Below the pieces are notes generated by a model. The model had not been told where the DNA came from, did not search any database, and was given only the letters and a program-made list of their open reading frames with translations. Below, in pieces: positions 52,313 to 62,740 of a stretch of 64,000 nucleotides of DNA (positions are counted from its first letter, which is position 1; each line of letters opens with the position of its first letter). Position numbers and translations under genes: made by a program. Source of the stretch: Microbulbifer harenosus. Its GTDB lineage: Bacteria > Pseudomonadota > Gammaproteobacteria > Pseudomonadales > Cellvibrionaceae. The stretch lies in NCBI RefSeq assembly GCF_005771435.1, contig NZ_VANI01000009.1:248001-312000 (forward strand), in the 5' to 3' direction.

Positions 52313-55300
52313 TTAATCTTCCAGGTTCGGTCGCACCCAGCGCTCCAGCTCATCCACGCGCATGCCCTTGCGTTCGGCCAGGCTTTCCAACTGATCCCGC
52401 GAGATCTTGCCCACATTGAAGTACTTGGACTCCGGGTGGGCAAAGTACCAGCCGCTGACTGCCGCCGCCGGCATCATGGCGAAGCTGGAGGTCAGTTCGA
52501 TGCCGGCATTTTCCTCTGCATTCAACAATCTGAACAGAGTGGCCTTTTCGGTGTGGTCGGGGCAGGCAGGGTAGCCTGGAGCAGGGCGGATACCGGAATA
52601 CGCCTCTTTGATCAGCTCTTCATTGCTGAGTGTCTCATCCGGCTGGTAGCCCCAGTAATTCCGGCGCACTTCCCGGTGCAGGTACTCGGCGAGGGATTCC
52701 GCCAGGCGGTCCGCCAGCGCCTTCACCATGATTGAGCTGTAGTCGTCGTGCTTCGCTTCGTATTGTGCGGCGAGTTCATCCGCACCGATCCCGGTGGTAA
52801 CGGCGAAGCCGCCCACGTAATCCGCCACACCGGAGCCAACCGGGGCAATAAAGTCCGCGAGTGAGCGGCACAAACCGTCACCGCCGCGCTTCTGTACCTG
52901 CTGGCGCATCTGGTGCAGGCGCGCGCGCTCCTCGGTACGGCTCTCGTCGGTGTAGACCACGATGTCGTCGCCGTCGGCGTTGGCCGGCCACAGGCCGAAC
53001 ACCGCGCGGGCTTTGAGGCGTTTGTTGTCGATGATGTCCGCGAGCATGGTCTGGGCATTCTTGAACAGATCCGTGGCGGCTTCACCAACCACTTCGTCGT
53101 TCAGGATTGCCGGGTATTTACCGGCGAGATCCCAGGAGATGAAGAAGGGGGTCCAGTCGATGGTGTCCACCAGCTTTTCCAGCGGGAAATCGTCGAGTAC
53201 GGTAAGGCCTGGCTTGTTCGGTACCTTGGGCTGGAAGTTGGCCCAGTCAAACTGCGGGCCCGCCTTCAGGGCGTCCGCATAGCTCAGGCGCGGGTCGTTG
53301 CGCTTGCGGTTGGCGGTGCGCTCGCGCACTTTCACGTACTCTTCCTGTACGCCTTTAACGAAGTTCGGACGCAGCTCGTCAGACAGCAGGTTGCTGGCTA
53401 CCCCCACCGCGCGCGAGGCGTCGGCAACATACACCACCTGATTGCGTTTGAACTGGGGTTCGATCTTCACCGCGGTGTGCGCCTTGGAGGTGGTGGCGCC
53501 GCCGATCAGCAAGGGGATATCAAAGCCCTGGCGCTCCATTTCCGCGGCCACGTGCACCATTTCATCCAGCGACGGCGTGATCAGGCCGGAGAGGCCGATA
53601 ATGTCGCACTGTTTTTCTTTCGCGGTCTGCAGAATGGTTTCTGCCGGCACCATCACTCCGAGGTCGATCACCTCGAAGTTGTTACAGGCCAGCACCACAC
53701 CCACGATATTTTTGCCGATATCGTGCACATCACCCTTAACCGTGGCCATAAGGATGCGGCCGTTGGGTTTGCTGTCTGCGGTTTTCTCCGCCTCAATGTA
53801 GGGCTGCAGATAGGCCACGGCCTGTTTCATCACGCGCGCGGATTTCACCACCTGCGGCAGGAACATCTTGCCCTCGCCGAACAGGTCGCCGACTACGTTC
53901 ATGCCGTCCATCAGCGGGCCTTCGATCACGTCCAGCGGGCGTCTGGCCTGCTGGCGCGATTCCTCGGTGTCCTGCTCGATATAGTTGTTAATACCTTTTA
54001 CCAGCGCGTGCTCCAAGCGCTTGTTCACCGGCCACTGGCGCCAGGCCAGGTCTTCCTTGCGCTCGGCTGCGGCGCCGTCACCGCGGTATTTTTCCGCGAT
54101 ATCCAGCAGCGCTTCGGTGGCGTTGTCGTTGCGGTTCAGGATGACGTCTTCAACTTTATCCCGCAGTTCCGCGGGCAGCTCGTCGTAAACCTCCAGCATC
54201 CCGGCGTTAACGATACCCATATTCATGCCGGCCTTGATGGCGTAATACAGGAATACGGAGTGGATCGCCTCGCGCACCGGGTTGTTGCCGCGGAAGGAGA
54301 ACGACACGTTGGAAACACCACCGGAGACATTTGCACCCGGCAGGTTTTTGCGAATCCAGCGGGTGGCTTCAATAAAATCCACCGCGTAGTTGTTGTGCTC
54401 CTCGATCCCGGTGGCCACCGCGAAAATATTCGGGTCGAACACGATGTCTGTGGGGTTAAAACCCACCTTGTCCACGAGGATGTCGTAACTGCGTTTACAG
54501 ATCTCGATCTTGCGCTCGTAGGTGTCCGCCTGGCCGGTTTCGTCGAAGGCCATCACCACCACCGCGGCGCCGTAGCGCAGGCACAGGCGGGCTTTCTCGA
54601 CAAATTCTTCCTCGCCTTCCTTCAGGCTGATGGAGTTGACGATAGGTTTGCCCTGGATGCACTGCAGACCCGCTTCGATTACCTCCCACTTGGAGGAGTC
54701 CACCATGAACGGCACTTTGGAAATATCCGGCTCGGTGGCGCACAGGTTGAGGAAGCGGCGCATGGCGGCGACGGAATCCAGCATCGCCTCATCCATGTTG
54801 AAGTCGATCACCTGCGCACCGTCTTCCACCTGGGCAGCGGCGATCTGCAGCGCGGTATCGTAATCCTCGTCCATGATCAGACGCTTGAACCGCGCGGAGC
54901 CGGTGACGTTGCAGCGCTCGCCGACGTTCACAAACAGCGCGTTTTCGTCGGCCACATAGGGTTCGAGACCGGACAGGCGCAGAGCCGGCTTGATCTTCGG
55001 CAGTTTGCGCGGGGCAATGTCCACCACGGCGTCGGCAATGGCGCGGATGTGATCGGGAGTGGTGCCGCAGCAGCCCCCCAGAATATTGATGAAGCCGCTG
55101 CGCGCGAACTCCGCCACGATAGACGCGGTTTCCTCCGGCGTCTCGTCGTACTCGCCGAACTCGTTCGGCAATCCCGCATTGGGGTGGGCGGACACATATT
55201 CCGCACACACGCCGGACAGCGCCTCAACGTAGGGGCGCAGCTCGGTGGCGCCGAGGGCGCAATTCAGACCGACGGAAAGCGGCTTGGCGTGCGCCAGCGA

Positions 55301-56008
55301 GTAATAAAATGCTTCGGTCGTCTGGCCGGACAGGGTGCGGCCGGAGGCATCGGTGATGGTTCCGGAAATCATGATTGGCAATTCGAAGCCGAGCTGGTCG
55401 AATACCTCGTGCACCGCATAAATCGCTGCCTTGGCGTTCAGGGTGTCGAAAATGGTCTCGATCAGGATGATGTCGGAACCGCCCTCAATCAGCGCATGAG
55501 TGGATTCGATGTAGTTTTTCACCAGCTCATCGAAGGTCACGTTGCGTGCACCCGGGTCGTTCACGTCCGGAGAAATGCTCGCCGTGCGCGATGTCGGTCC
55601 CAGTACCCCGGCCACATAGCGCGGTTTCTCCGGCGTAGAGAGAGCATCCGCCGCACGGCGCGCCACTTGCGCGGCAACCCGGTTCAGTTCCGGCACCAGG
55701 TCTTCCATATCGTAATCGGACTGGGACAGGCGGGTGGCGTTGAAGGTGTTGGTCTCAATGATGTCCGCACCGGCCTTGAGGTAGTCCCGGTGGATGCGCT
55801 CAATCAGGTCTGGCTGGGTCAGCACCAGTAAATCGTTGTTGCCCTTGATGTCAGAGGGGTAGTCCGCAAAGCGCGCGCCCCGGTAGTCCGCTTCGCCCAG
55901 TTTCTCCCGCTGGATCATGGTGCCCATGGCGCCGTCCAGAATCAGGATGCGCTCGCCCAGGGCGGCGTAGAGCTGTTTCAGACGTTGATCGCGGGACTGC
56001 TGAGACAT
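52313..56008 (-). CDS. metH: Cobalamin-dependent methionine synthase MetH
   Basis: 1231 aa, the usual length. Domains in order: homocysteine-binding barrel (about 1-325, with [15 protein letters not shown] providing zinc Cys residues), folate-binding barrel (about 345-640, [18 protein letters not shown]), cap and cobalamin-binding domain (about 650-890, with [17 protein letters not shown], where His ligates the cobalt), and the C-terminal SAM-dependent reactivation domain (about 910-1231, ending in [14 protein letters not shown]). It methylates homocysteine from methyl-tetrahydrofolate. I found no cobalamin riboswitch upstream. The REP doublet follows the stop. Confidence 0.97.
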   Translation of the reverse strand: MSQQSRDQRLKQLYAALGERILILDGAMGTMIQREKLGEADYRGARFADYPSDIKGNNDLLVLTQPDLIERIHRDYLKAGADIIETNTFNATRLSQSDYDMEDLVPELNRVAAQVARRAADALSTPEKPRYVAGVLGPTSRTASISPDVNDPGARNVTFDELVKNYIESTHALIEGGSDIILIETIFDTLNAKAAIYAVHEVFDQLGFELPIMISGTITDASGRTLSGQTTEAFYYSLAHAKPLSVGLNCALGATELRPYVEALSGVCAEYVSAHPNAGLPNEFGEYDETPEETASIVAEFARSGFINILGGCCGTTPDHIRAIADAVVDIAPRKLPKIKPALRLSGLEPYVADENALFVNVGERCNVTGSARFKRLIMDEDYDTALQIAAAQVEDGAQVIDFNMDEAMLDSVAAMRRFLNLCATEPDISKVPFMVDSSKWEVIEAGLQCIQGKPIVNSISLKEGEEEFVEKARLCLRYGAAVVVMAFDETGQADTYERKIEICKRSYDILVDKVGFNPTDIVFDPNIFAVATGIEEHNNYAVDFIEATRWIRKNLPGANVSGGVSNVSFSFRGNNPVREAIHSVFLYYAIKAGMNMGIVNAGMLEVYDELPAELRDKVEDVILNRNDNATEALLDIAEKYRGDGAAAERKEDLAWRQWPVNKRLEHALVKGINNYIEQDTEESRQQARRPLDVIEGPLMDGMNVVGDLFGEGKMFLPQVVKSARVMKQAVAYLQPYIEAEKTADSKPNGRILMATVKGDVHDIGKNIVGVVLACNNFEVIDLGVMVPAETILQTAKEKQCDIIGLSGLITPSLDEMVHVAAEMERQGFDIPLLIGGATTSKAHTAVKIEPQFKRNQVVYVADASRAVGVASNLLSDELRPNFVKGVQEEYVKVRERTANRKRNDPRLSYADALKAGPQFDWANFQPKVPNKPGLTVLDDFPLEKLVDTIDWTPFFISWDLAGKYPAILNDEVVGEAATDLFKNAQTMLADIIDNKRLKARAVFGLWPANADGDDIVVYTDESRTEERARLHQMRQQVQKRGGDGLCRSLADFIAPVGSGVADYVGGFAVTTGIGADELAAQYEAKHDDYSSIMVKALADRLAESLAEYLHREVRRNYWGYQPDETLSNEELIKEAYSGIRPAPGYPACPDHTEKATLFRLLNAEENAGIELTSSFAMMPAAAVSGWYFAHPESKYFNVGKISRDQLESLAERKGMRVDELERWVRPNLED

Positions 56009-56199
56009 GGATATTTCCTTAAAACGGGGACCAAAAGGGCGGCAATCTTAGCACAATTGCCGGTGTTCTTCGGCGCCGCAGCCACCGTTCAATACCGAGT
56101 ATGCATAACCTTGTAACCGACCGTTCTAGCGGAGCTTCTGGCGCGGCATTGTCGCTTTGCCACACTACACTCGCAGGAATGACGACAGGGGAGGAGCCC

Positions 56200-56886
56200 A
56201 TGAAGATCCTGATGATTCTGACATCCCACGATCAGCTGGGAGACACCGGCAAGAAAACCGGCTTCTGGCTGGAGGAGTTCGCTGCGCCGTACTACGTATT
56301 TGTGGATGCCGGGGCAGATGTGACCATTGCGTCCCCCAAGGGTGGACAGCCGCCTCTCGACCCCAAAAGTGACGCCCCGGATGCCCAGACCGCGGCGACC
56401 CGGCGCTTTCGCGACGATCCCATCGCCCAAGAGGCGCTCGCCAATACCCTGACCCTGAATGAGGTGGATTCGGACGAGTTCGATGCGCTGTTCTATCCGG
56501 GCGGCCACGGCCCACTGTGGGACCTGGCCGAGGACCAGCGTTCCGTGGTCATCATTCAGGGTTTCTACCGCGCGGGCAAACCGGTGGGCGCCGTGTGCCA
56601 TGCCCCGGCGGTGTTTCGCCATACGGTGGATGAGCACGGCGAGCCATTGGTGCGCGGCAGGAAAATGACGGGGTTCAGCAACAGCGAAGAAGAGGGGGTG
56701 GAGCTGACCGACGTGGTACCGTTTTTGGTGGAAGATATGCTCATAGAACGGGGAGCAAACTATTCCAAAGGCGACGACTGGAAGAGTCACATCTGCACCG
56801 ATGGGCTCCTGATCACCGGTCAGAATCCAGCTTCTTCGGAAGGTACGGCCCGGGCCCTGCTGGGGGCGCTCTCACAGGTGCGCTGA
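56200..56886 (+). CDS. Type 1 glutamine amidotransferase-like/DJ-1/PfpI protein (Hsp31-like)
   Basis: 228 aa starting at MKILMILTSHDQLG behind GGGGAGGAG. The nucleophile Cys is in VGAVCHAPAVF, with Glu earlier (WLEEFAAPYYVF) and His adjacent to the Cys, as in DJ-1/PfpI-type proteins. GGHGPLWDLAED is typical of YajL/Hsp31-like members. They act as glyoxalase III-like enzymes, deglycases or chaperones in the cytosol. It is divergent from metH and followed by nfuA on the same strand with a 129-base gap. Confidence 0.9.
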   Translation: MKILMILTSHDQLGDTGKKTGFWLEEFAAPYYVFVDAGADVTIASPKGGQPPLDPKSDAPDAQTAATRRFRDDPIAQEALANTLTLNEVDSDEFDALFYPGGHGPLWDLAEDQRSVVIIQGFYRAGKPVGAVCHAPAVFRHTVDEHGEPLVRGRKMTGFSNSEEEGVELTDVVPFLVEDMLIERGANYSKGDDWKSHICTDGLLITGQNPASSEGTARALLGALSQVR

Positions 56887-57015
56887 ACCCACTTAAGGGG
56901 CGTATGCAGCGGTCTGGTTTAACTCGCGCGCAGATGGGCGTAGAATACCCGACTGCCGAGGTTGGTTATTCCCGTTCGGCGCCGTTTCAGGAAGTCCGGT
57001 TATTTGAGAAGGTCT

Positions 57016-57618
57016 ATGTCAGCACAGCCGTCAGAATTGAACGTCACCATCACCGACTCCGCCCAGGAGTACCTGCGCGATCTGTTGGCCAAACAGGACT
57101 GCGAGGGCATCGCCATCCGTATGTTCGTATCCAACCCGGGAACGCCCAATGCGGAAACCTGTATTGCCTACAGCCGCCCCGGCGAAGAAAAAGAGGGTGA
57201 TGTGGAAGTACAGCTGAATGGCTTCAAAGCCTATTTTGAAGGCCGCAGCGTGCCCTACCTGGACGAGGCCAGGGTAGATTACTCCTCCGATAAAATGGGT
57301 GGCCAGCTAACCATCCGCGCACCCAATTCGCGTATGCCCAAGGTTACCGACGATAGCCCGATCGAAGACCGTATCAACTACGTGCTCTACAGCGACGTAA
57401 ATCCAGGGCTCGCTTCACACGGCGGTCAGGTCAGTCTGGTGGAGGTTACTGAAGATATGTACGCGGTGCTGAAGTTCGGCGGCGGTTGCCAGGGCTGCGG
57501 TATGGTCGACATGACACTGAAAGAGGGTGTAGAGAAAACCCTGAAAGAGAAAATTCCGGAGCTGGCTGGGGTGAAAGACATCACCGACCACACGGATAAA
57601 TCACAGGCCTACTACTGA
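57016..57618 (+). CDS. nfuA: Fe-S biogenesis protein NfuA
   Basis: 200 aa starting at [20 protein letters not shown]; an ATG 18 codons earlier has a doubtful leader. The N-terminal degenerate A-type scaffold domain (about 1-100, lacking the Cys of IscA) is followed by the Nfu domain (about 105-195) with the CxxC motif of [12 protein letters not shown] that holds a 4Fe-4S cluster. It delivers clusters to apo-enzymes such as aconitase. Upstream AGAAGG provides a weak ribosome-binding site. A strong terminator follows. Confidence 0.96.
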   Translation: MSAQPSELNVTITDSAQEYLRDLLAKQDCEGIAIRMFVSNPGTPNAETCIAYSRPGEEKEGDVEVQLNGFKAYFEGRSVPYLDEARVDYSSDKMGGQLTIRAPNSRMPKVTDDSPIEDRINYVLYSDVNPGLASHGGQVSLVEVTEDMYAVLKFGGGCQGCGMVDMTLKEGVEKTLKEKIPELAGVKDITDHTDKSQAYY

Positions 57619-57679
57619 TCTGGTCTGATTGCATCTGATTTCGCTCGCGCATTCACGGCGTTGACGTTGGTCGGAAACA

Positions 57680-57712
57680 AAAAAAGGCGAACTGTTCAGT
57701 TCGCCTTTTTTG
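57680..57712. terminator. Bidirectional intrinsic terminator
   Basis: Stem AAAAAGGCGAACT/AGTTCGCCTTTTT with a short GTTC loop, A run on the left and T run on the right. It closes both nfuA and the convergent GH114-like gene. Confidence 0.95.
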
Positions 57713-57746
57713 TGTCCGGATGTTCCTTCTTGCGGAAGTCACCTGA

Positions 57747-58760
57747 TCAATTCTGGAAATGTTGGTAGGCATCCAGGCCCAGTAGGTAGGCCCCGTCAAA
57801 ACCAGCATTTGCAATTTTGTACAGATAAGAACCGCTGCTGCCGTAGATGATGTTCTGCCAGGTGGGAGTCCAGTAATTGACGTAATACCGGCCGCTTCCG
57901 GAAATCTCTTCTTTCAACCAGTTCGGCGGGTTGGATACCCAGTGGTTTTTCCAGTAGTAACGGTTGCTTTCCGCTTCGCCGATATTCACCGTTGCCAGCA
58001 CCAGCCGCAATCCGCCATTGGCTTTTCGCTGTAACTGGCGAATCTGATCTGACGTAAATTCTTCTCCATTAAAAAAGAAATCCATCACAATCACGTCGTA
58101 ATCTGTCTCCGCGAGAGCGTCCACCAGCGCCTGGCGAGTTGAGTACAGAGTGGTATTGGTCAGAACAAGGAAGTTGCTCGCCTCGTCAAGTTCCAGGATA
58201 TCGCGACGATTTACCTTGTAAGGTTCGTCGGGGTAGAGGGGGATATTGTCGAGTTCGCGGTGGTCGGCCACATACCCGAGGTAGTCGGCGTCATCGCTCA
58301 GTTGGTAGGCATTGTCGATTTTGTGTTCGCTCACTGCGAAGTCGGTTGCCAGGATTGTGGTATTGCCATTCTTCCGGGCCATGTCCAGATAGCTGCGCAG
58401 TTCGTTGCGACGGCCGTCGGTTGTGGGCTGGTCGATACCATCGTGGCCATAAAAGAGAGCGTCTTGTGCGAGGCCATCCAGATTGCGGATATACACACTG
58501 TCCGGAGTACCATTGGTGCGTTCATTTGCGCTTACCAGTGGCAAAGCGCCGTGCCCTACAACAATAAAGCCAGGTTTCAGTTCCCGGGCATATCCCCGTA
58601 GACCAGCGACAAAGTCGCGCATCTCCTGAGGGTGATCGGTGTATCCTTTTTCAGGGTAAAAGTTGGGTACGCGCTCAAAATCACACGCGGTGAGGGATGC
58701 CGTAAGGCATATTGTAAATAAGACGGGTAACTGAAAAGCGGTTGAAAAAATCCGTTTCAC
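57747..58760 (-). CDS. GH114-like (endo alpha-1,4 polygalactosaminidase/TM1410) lipoprotein
   Basis: About 337 aa from GTG 58760 (MKRIFSTAFQLPVLF), chosen because it begins a clean lipoprotein signal; an ATG upstream reads as non-coding. The lipobox is LTAC. The barrel carries VVGHGALPLVS, SVYIRNLDGLAQDALFYG, TDFAVSEHKID, YDVIVMDFFFNGEEFT (a conserved Asp), LVLATVNIGEAESNRYYW and YVNYWTPTW, matching the PF03537-type TIM-barrel. These are typical of secreted enzymes or sugar-binding proteins with uncertain substrates. The outer-membrane location is inferred. The call is moderately sure. Confidence 0.75.
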   Translation of the reverse strand: MKRIFSTAFQLPVLFTICLTASLTACDFERVPNFYPEKGYTDHPQEMRDFVAGLRGYARELKPGFIVVGHGALPLVSANERTNGTPDSVYIRNLDGLAQDALFYGHDGIDQPTTDGRRNELRSYLDMARKNGNTTILATDFAVSEHKIDNAYQLSDDADYLGYVADHRELDNIPLYPDEPYKVNRRDILELDEASNFLVLTNTTLYSTRQALVDALAETDYDVIVMDFFFNGEEFTSDQIRQLQRKANGGLRLVLATVNIGEAESNRYYWKNHWVSNPPNWLKEEISGSGRYYVNYWTPTWQNIIYGSSGSYLYKIANAGFDGAYLLGLDAYQHFQN

Positions 58761-58909
58761 GTGGGTGCTCTCAAAACGATGCAACTTTGAGCGCGGACTA
58801 TAACAAGATTGGACGGCTCCCGTCAGGGTGGCACTGTCCATTTCTACGCTACTGACTGGTAGCGGTCATCACTTCCATCTGGATAAACTCACCAAACCCG
58901 GGACCCACT

Positions 58910-58947
58910 CGGATACCCTATAGCGCAGGAGCGTCTTAGGGTATCCG
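58910..58947. repeat. 11-bp perfect inverted repeat
   Basis: Arms CGGATACCCTA (58910-58920) and TAGGGTATCCG (58937-58947) with a 16-base loop, 30 bases after the SDR stop. Likely terminator-like hairpin or operator; no T tract. Confidence 0.5.
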
Positions 58948-58977
58948 CGTAAAAAATGCAGCGTGGCGGGAGAATCG

Positions 58978-59724
58978 TTACAAGACGAAGCCACCATCTA
59001 TGTCCAGATAGGCGTTGCGCATTCCCACACTGGCATCGCTCAGCAGGTAGCTAATTGCTGCTGTCATGTCCTCGGGGGTCAATATTCTCCCCAGTGCCGT
59101 GTCCTGCATGGTTCCCGATAGTTCTGCGATTTGCTTTTCACTCATTCCAGCCTTGCGCTGGATTTCGGTTGCGGTCACACCTGGCCGTATCGAATTAATA
59201 CGAATTCCCAGCCCTGCGAGTTCGAGATTGAGCACCCGTGCAGCGGCCTCAAAAGCGGCTTTGCTGGCACTGTATGAGGCGGCACCTGGGAAGGCTTTGT
59301 GTACCACCAGCGATGATACGAATACGACACTCGCTGGGTTATTCAGGCAGGGCAATAGTGAGTGCAGAGTGAACAGCGGCGCCTTGAAGTTGACCGCCAT
59401 CGTCTGATCAAAGTTAGTCTCGCTGAGGTCAGAGAAGTTCTGCGGCAGGAAGATGCCCGCATTCAGCACAATGCCATCATAAGCAAGGCCGTCACGCTGC
59501 AGGGCGGCAGCCATGGCGGTGATCTGCGCCATATCAGCACTGTCACACAGCTGAGTGGTAACTTCACCATCGCCAAGCTGGGCTATTTCTGCCGCGACAT
59601 CCTGTAACTTCCCTGTGTCGCGTCCAGTGATGGTTAGATGATGGCCGGCAGAGGCCAGTTTCCGTGCGGTTGCCAGTCCAATACCCGCGGTCGCCCCGGT
59701 GATCAAATAATGCTTCTGATTCAT
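58978..59724 (-). CDS. Short-chain dehydrogenase/reductase (SDR)
   Basis: 248 aa starting at MNQKHYLITGATAGIG; the 52 upstream in-frame residues are non-coding. Classical SDR marks: NAD(P)-binding TGATAGIGLA, VLNAG (NAG), the catalytic Ser (VVFVSSLVV), Tyr-x-x-x-Lys (YSASKAAF), and a typical end with YLDIDGGFVL. It is NADP- or NAD-dependent, with an unknown alcohol or ketone substrate. It is divergent from the LysR gene, with an inverted repeat in between, which suggests LysR control. Confidence 0.93.
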   Translation of the reverse strand: MNQKHYLITGATAGIGLATARKLASAGHHLTITGRDTGKLQDVAAEIAQLGDGEVTTQLCDSADMAQITAMAAALQRDGLAYDGIVLNAGIFLPQNFSDLSETNFDQTMAVNFKAPLFTLHSLLPCLNNPASVVFVSSLVVHKAFPGAASYSASKAAFEAAARVLNLELAGLGIRINSIRPGVTATEIQRKAGMSEKQIAELSGTMQDTALGRILTPEDMTAAISYLLSDASVGMRNAYLDIDGGFVL

Positions 59725-59796
59725 ACAACGCTCATTGCTTGTGATTGACGGTGACCACTCTAACTCCGACAATTCGCTCTGATTAGGGGCGTTCAA

Positions 59797-59813
59797 GGAA
59801 ACGGATTGTTTCC
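59797..59813. promoter_or_regulatory. Candidate LysR operator
   Basis: GGAAAC-GGATT-GTTTCC is a perfect six-bp dyad (59797-59813) in the gap between the divergent SDR and LysR genes, suitable for a LysR dimer. Confidence 0.5.
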
Positions 59814-59848
59814 ATTTGGGAATCTTTTGAGTTGCGGAGATGTGAATA

Positions 59849-60796
59849 ATGGACGAGCCACTGCATTTGCAATTACCCAATCTGTATGTATTTCAGCAGG
59901 TTGCCAAGCGCGGCAGCTTCCAGGCGGCCGCGGATCACTTGCAGCTGTCTCGTTCAGCGGTCAGCAAAAAAGTGGCACAACTGGAAGGGCATCTCAGTCA
60001 GCGTCTGTTGCAACGCTCTACCCGAAAACTGCGACTGACGGAAATCGGAGAATCCCTGCTGAAAGCCACGGCAACCCTGGAACAGTTGGTATTTGATACG
60101 GAGCAATTGCGGCTGGACCAGCAGCAACAACCGTCGGGTTCGGTAAAAATCAGCAGTTCCACACTGATCACTCAGCGACTGTTGCTACCTATACTGCCTG
60201 CGCTGAAAACTGAGTTTCCGCGTATTACCCTGGACCTCAATATTGATGATCAGCAGGTTGACCTGATCGAGACCGGTGTGGATATCGCGGTGCGAATCGG
60301 GCATTTGCCCGACTCTTCCCTGGTGGCGCGCCAGATTGGTGTAAAGACCTGGGGATATTTCGCGAGTCCGGCCTATTTGCGATTGCATGGTGAGCCAGTT
60401 GATCCGTCCCAACTGCGGGATCACCAATGTTTGGTTTTTCGCAGCCAACAACTGAATGCAAACCATTGGCCATTTGTCGATCCCGAGGCACCAGCTGGCG
60501 CTATTGAGTCATTACTGATTGAGCCGGCTGTTACGTCGGACAATGCCAGTGCACTGGTTGAAATGGCAACAATGGGATTGGGGATTATTCAGGTTGACCC
60601 ATTGATTATTGAGCGGGAACTTACGAGTGGCGCACTGGTGCCGGTTCTGCGTCGGTGGAGACATCCAGAGAGCGCTCCGATTCACTTGGTGTGCCTTGGG
60701 CGCAAGGCCCGTAATCGTTCAGTAGATGCGGTCTGGGAATTTCTGGGGGAGAGGCTGTCGCTGAGAGCGGTCGATACTGGTATCGATCAGTCCTAG
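59849..60796 (+). CDS. LysR family transcriptional regulator
   Basis: 315 aa. The N-terminal helix-turn-helix (about 5-65, VFQQVAKRGSFQAAADHLQLSRSAVSKKVAQLE) and the C-terminal effector domain (about 95-300, with VDIAVRIGHLPDSSLVARQIG) are both intact. It belongs to the AaeR/DsdC-like Lys-R subfamily with PBP2 fold. It is divergent from the SDR gene, whose regulator it probably is. Effector unknown. Confidence 0.95.
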   Translation: MDEPLHLQLPNLYVFQQVAKRGSFQAAADHLQLSRSAVSKKVAQLEGHLSQRLLQRSTRKLRLTEIGESLLKATATLEQLVFDTEQLRLDQQQQPSGSVKISSSTLITQRLLLPILPALKTEFPRITLDLNIDDQQVDLIETGVDIAVRIGHLPDSSLVARQIGVKTWGYFASPAYLRLHGEPVDPSQLRDHQCLVFRSQQLNANHWPFVDPEAPAGAIESLLIEPAVTSDNASALVEMATMGLGIIQVDPLIIERELTSGALVPVLRRWRHPESAPIHLVCLGRKARNRSVDAVWEFLGERLSLRAVDTGIDQS

Positions 60797-60822
60797 CTGT
60801 AGTTTCTGAACTATTGAATGCA

Positions 60823-60895
60823 GAAAACGCGGCCGTAGCCGTAATGCCAGTCAGTTGGCTTAACTGACTGGCATTAGGGCATTGCCCGCGTTTTT
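60823..60895. terminator. Bidirectional terminator region
   Basis: A perfect 15-bp stem (60842-60856 with 60862-60876, loop GGCTT) sits inside outer arms AAAACGCGG (about 60825) and CCGCGTTTTT (about 60887), so it can end transcription of the LysR gene and of the GH16 gene. Confidence 0.8.
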
Positions 60896-60917
60896 CATTT
60901 TCCTGTGAGACGGAAAA

Positions 60918-62438
60918 TTACTGGTAAACTCGCACGTAATCCACATACATCCGCTGTGGGAATACGCTGCTGCTATCCGGGCTTCCCGGCCAGGTTCCCC
61001 CCACCGCCACATTCAGCAGGATGAAGAACGGATGATCAAAGGCCCAAGGGCCATACTGCTCCACCTGGGCGCGAGAGGCGTTGTAGAAGTTGTTGCCGTC
61101 CACGAACCAGCTGATGCCGTTGCTGTTCCACTCCACCGCATACACATGGTAGCCAGCGTCAACATTCTGCCCGACATTGTAGGTGCCCATGATCGGAGTG
61201 TTGCCGGAGTAACCGGGACCGTGAAGGGCGCCATGCGTGAGTGTCGGCTCGAATCCAACATGCTCCATGATGTCGATTTCCCCGGAGTTCGGCCAAGGGG
61301 TACCGGTGCGGATATTACCTCCCAGCATCCAGAACGCCGGCCAGATACCCTGGGTTTGCGGCAGCTTTATACGGGCTTCGATGCGGCCGTACTGGAACTC
61401 CTTTTTCCCACCGGTGATCATCCGGGTCGACGTATATTGGCAGGCGCCGTACCAGCAGTTGCGGCCGTCTTCCCGGCGCGCCTCAATTACCAGCACATTA
61501 CTGCCCGCCTGGGCGTCGTACTGAATAGAAGCGTTCTGGCCCGCGGTGTAGTACTGCAATTCGCTGTTACCCCAACCACCACCGCCGGTTTCAAAGGTCC
61601 AGTCAGCGGTGTTGATTGCATTGAACTCATCCGCCCATACCAGTCCATTGGTGGCTGCGGGGCTGACTACGATGGAGGTGATGTTATCGTTAAAGCCTTC
61701 GTTGTTGAGGCAACTATCGTCGCTGGTGACGGTTACCGATGCGCCGCTGAAGTTGTCGTTGGCATAGAGCGTTGCCTGGTAACCGGATGAAACGCGTATG
61801 GATGATGCATCGTTATCCACGAATCTTAGCGCCTGCAGGCTTGCAAGATTGTAACTGCCGACCCCGAGTCCCGCAGACCAGCCAGTGTAATTGCAGTGTT
61901 GATAAATGGTTGCAACACCACTGGCCGGAGTCGCGGGCACCACTTCAATCCAGTTCAGATTCCAGTCTCCGGTAGTGGCGTACACGCCGAGACTGTAAGT
62001 ACCCGCATCGATGTGGACTTGGTGGGAAATGGTCTGCCAGTTTTGCCAGCCGCCAGTATTCGGTACATTCAGGCTGCCGAGCACAATCGAACCACCATTC
62101 AGGTCGTTGGAAAGGGTTCCTCCAGTCGCACTGGCAACGCGAAAACGCACGATGTACTGCCCGCTGCTGGGAATGACCAGATTGTTGTATGCAAGCCATT
62201 CACCGGCGACCACCCAGCCCACATTGTGGCCGCCGCCACTGTCGCTGGTGGCCTCGATATCCACGTCGTCCGCGCGGTAGGCGCCACCGGTATTGCCCGG
62301 GGTGGTATCGTAAAAGGCGCTATAGTCCTCGGCTTGGAACAGGGTCGCATTGGCCTGGGCAAACAGCAGCGTCGCGCACAGGCCGGCAAAAAGTGTGCAG
62401 AGGTTTCTGCAAAGATCCGGGTGTTTTCGTATTCTCAT
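60918..62438 (-). CDS. Secreted GH16 beta-glucanase with CBM6 and beta/gamma-crystallin domains
   Basis: 506 aa. A Sec signal peptide (about 1-31) is followed by a CBM6 (about 33-167, FQAEDYSAFYDT to GDWNLNWIEV), a beta/gamma-crystallin-like Greek-key domain (about 176-258, TIYQHCNYTGWSAGLGVG and LYANDNFSGASVTVT, each half with the Tyr/Phe-corner), and a GH16 catalytic domain (about 266-506). Catalytic residues: Glu387 and Glu392 in GEIDIMEHVG, with Asp389 between. The GH16 sequence fits endo-beta-1,3-glucanase (laminarinase); agarase or lichenase cannot be excluded. GAGAAGG precedes the ATG. The upstream region is otherwise plain. Confidence 0.92.
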   Translation of the reverse strand: MRIRKHPDLCRNLCTLFAGLCATLLFAQANATLFQAEDYSAFYDTTPGNTGGAYRADDVDIEATSDSGGGHNVGWVVAGEWLAYNNLVIPSSGQYIVRFRVASATGGTLSNDLNGGSIVLGSLNVPNTGGWQNWQTISHQVHIDAGTYSLGVYATTGDWNLNWIEVVPATPASGVATIYQHCNYTGWSAGLGVGSYNLASLQALRFVDNDASSIRVSSGYQATLYANDNFSGASVTVTSDDSCLNNEGFNDNITSIVVSPAATNGLVWADEFNAINTADWTFETGGGGWGNSELQYYTAGQNASIQYDAQAGSNVLVIEARREDGRNCWYGACQYTSTRMITGGKKEFQYGRIEARIKLPQTQGIWPAFWMLGGNIRTGTPWPNSGEIDIMEHVGFEPTLTHGALHGPGYSGNTPIMGTYNVGQNVDAGYHVYAVEWNSNGISWFVDGNNFYNASRAQVEQYGPWAFDHPFFILLNVAVGGTWPGSPDSSSVFPQRMYVDYVRVYQ

Positions 62439-62740
62439 TTTCGCCTTCTCATTTTTATTGCGAGGGATGGCCCGTCAGCTTTTTGTGTCGAACAAGACGG
62501 GTTCCCAAAATATCCGGGGAAAACGGTAAGGTGGCGTCCCAGTTCTGTCCAATTTGGAAAGTGGTACGGGAAAAAGCCGAAGTTTGGCGGCTATTTTTCT
62601 CGGAGATGGCAGGAGCGTTATGTTGACGGGGTTGCAGACCTGCATGACCAGTCTGCAAATGTCGGAAGCGAATTTGGTACCGGCGTGGCAGGTTGACTGT
62701 TTCGTGATCGACCTGCGCGCCCGGTTCGAAGAGCAGGGCG
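62439..62740. other. Intergenic, 302 bases
   Basis: Between the GH16 start (minus strand) and the stop of hrpB. A plus-strand frame from ATG 62621 with AGGAG before it runs into the hrpB 3' end, but the sequence looks unlike a conserved protein. It holds the GH16 promoter; no operator was recognised. Confidence 0.4.

Noticed and set aside
52913..55831. 972-codon open frame on the plus strand, opposite metH
   Set aside because: Antisense shadow of metH; His/Val/Gly-rich composition typical of reverse-strand reading of a GC-rich gene, no motifs.
56009..56199. Possible cobalamin riboswitch before metH
   Set aside because: No B12-box or conserved riboswitch core is visible in the short upstream region.
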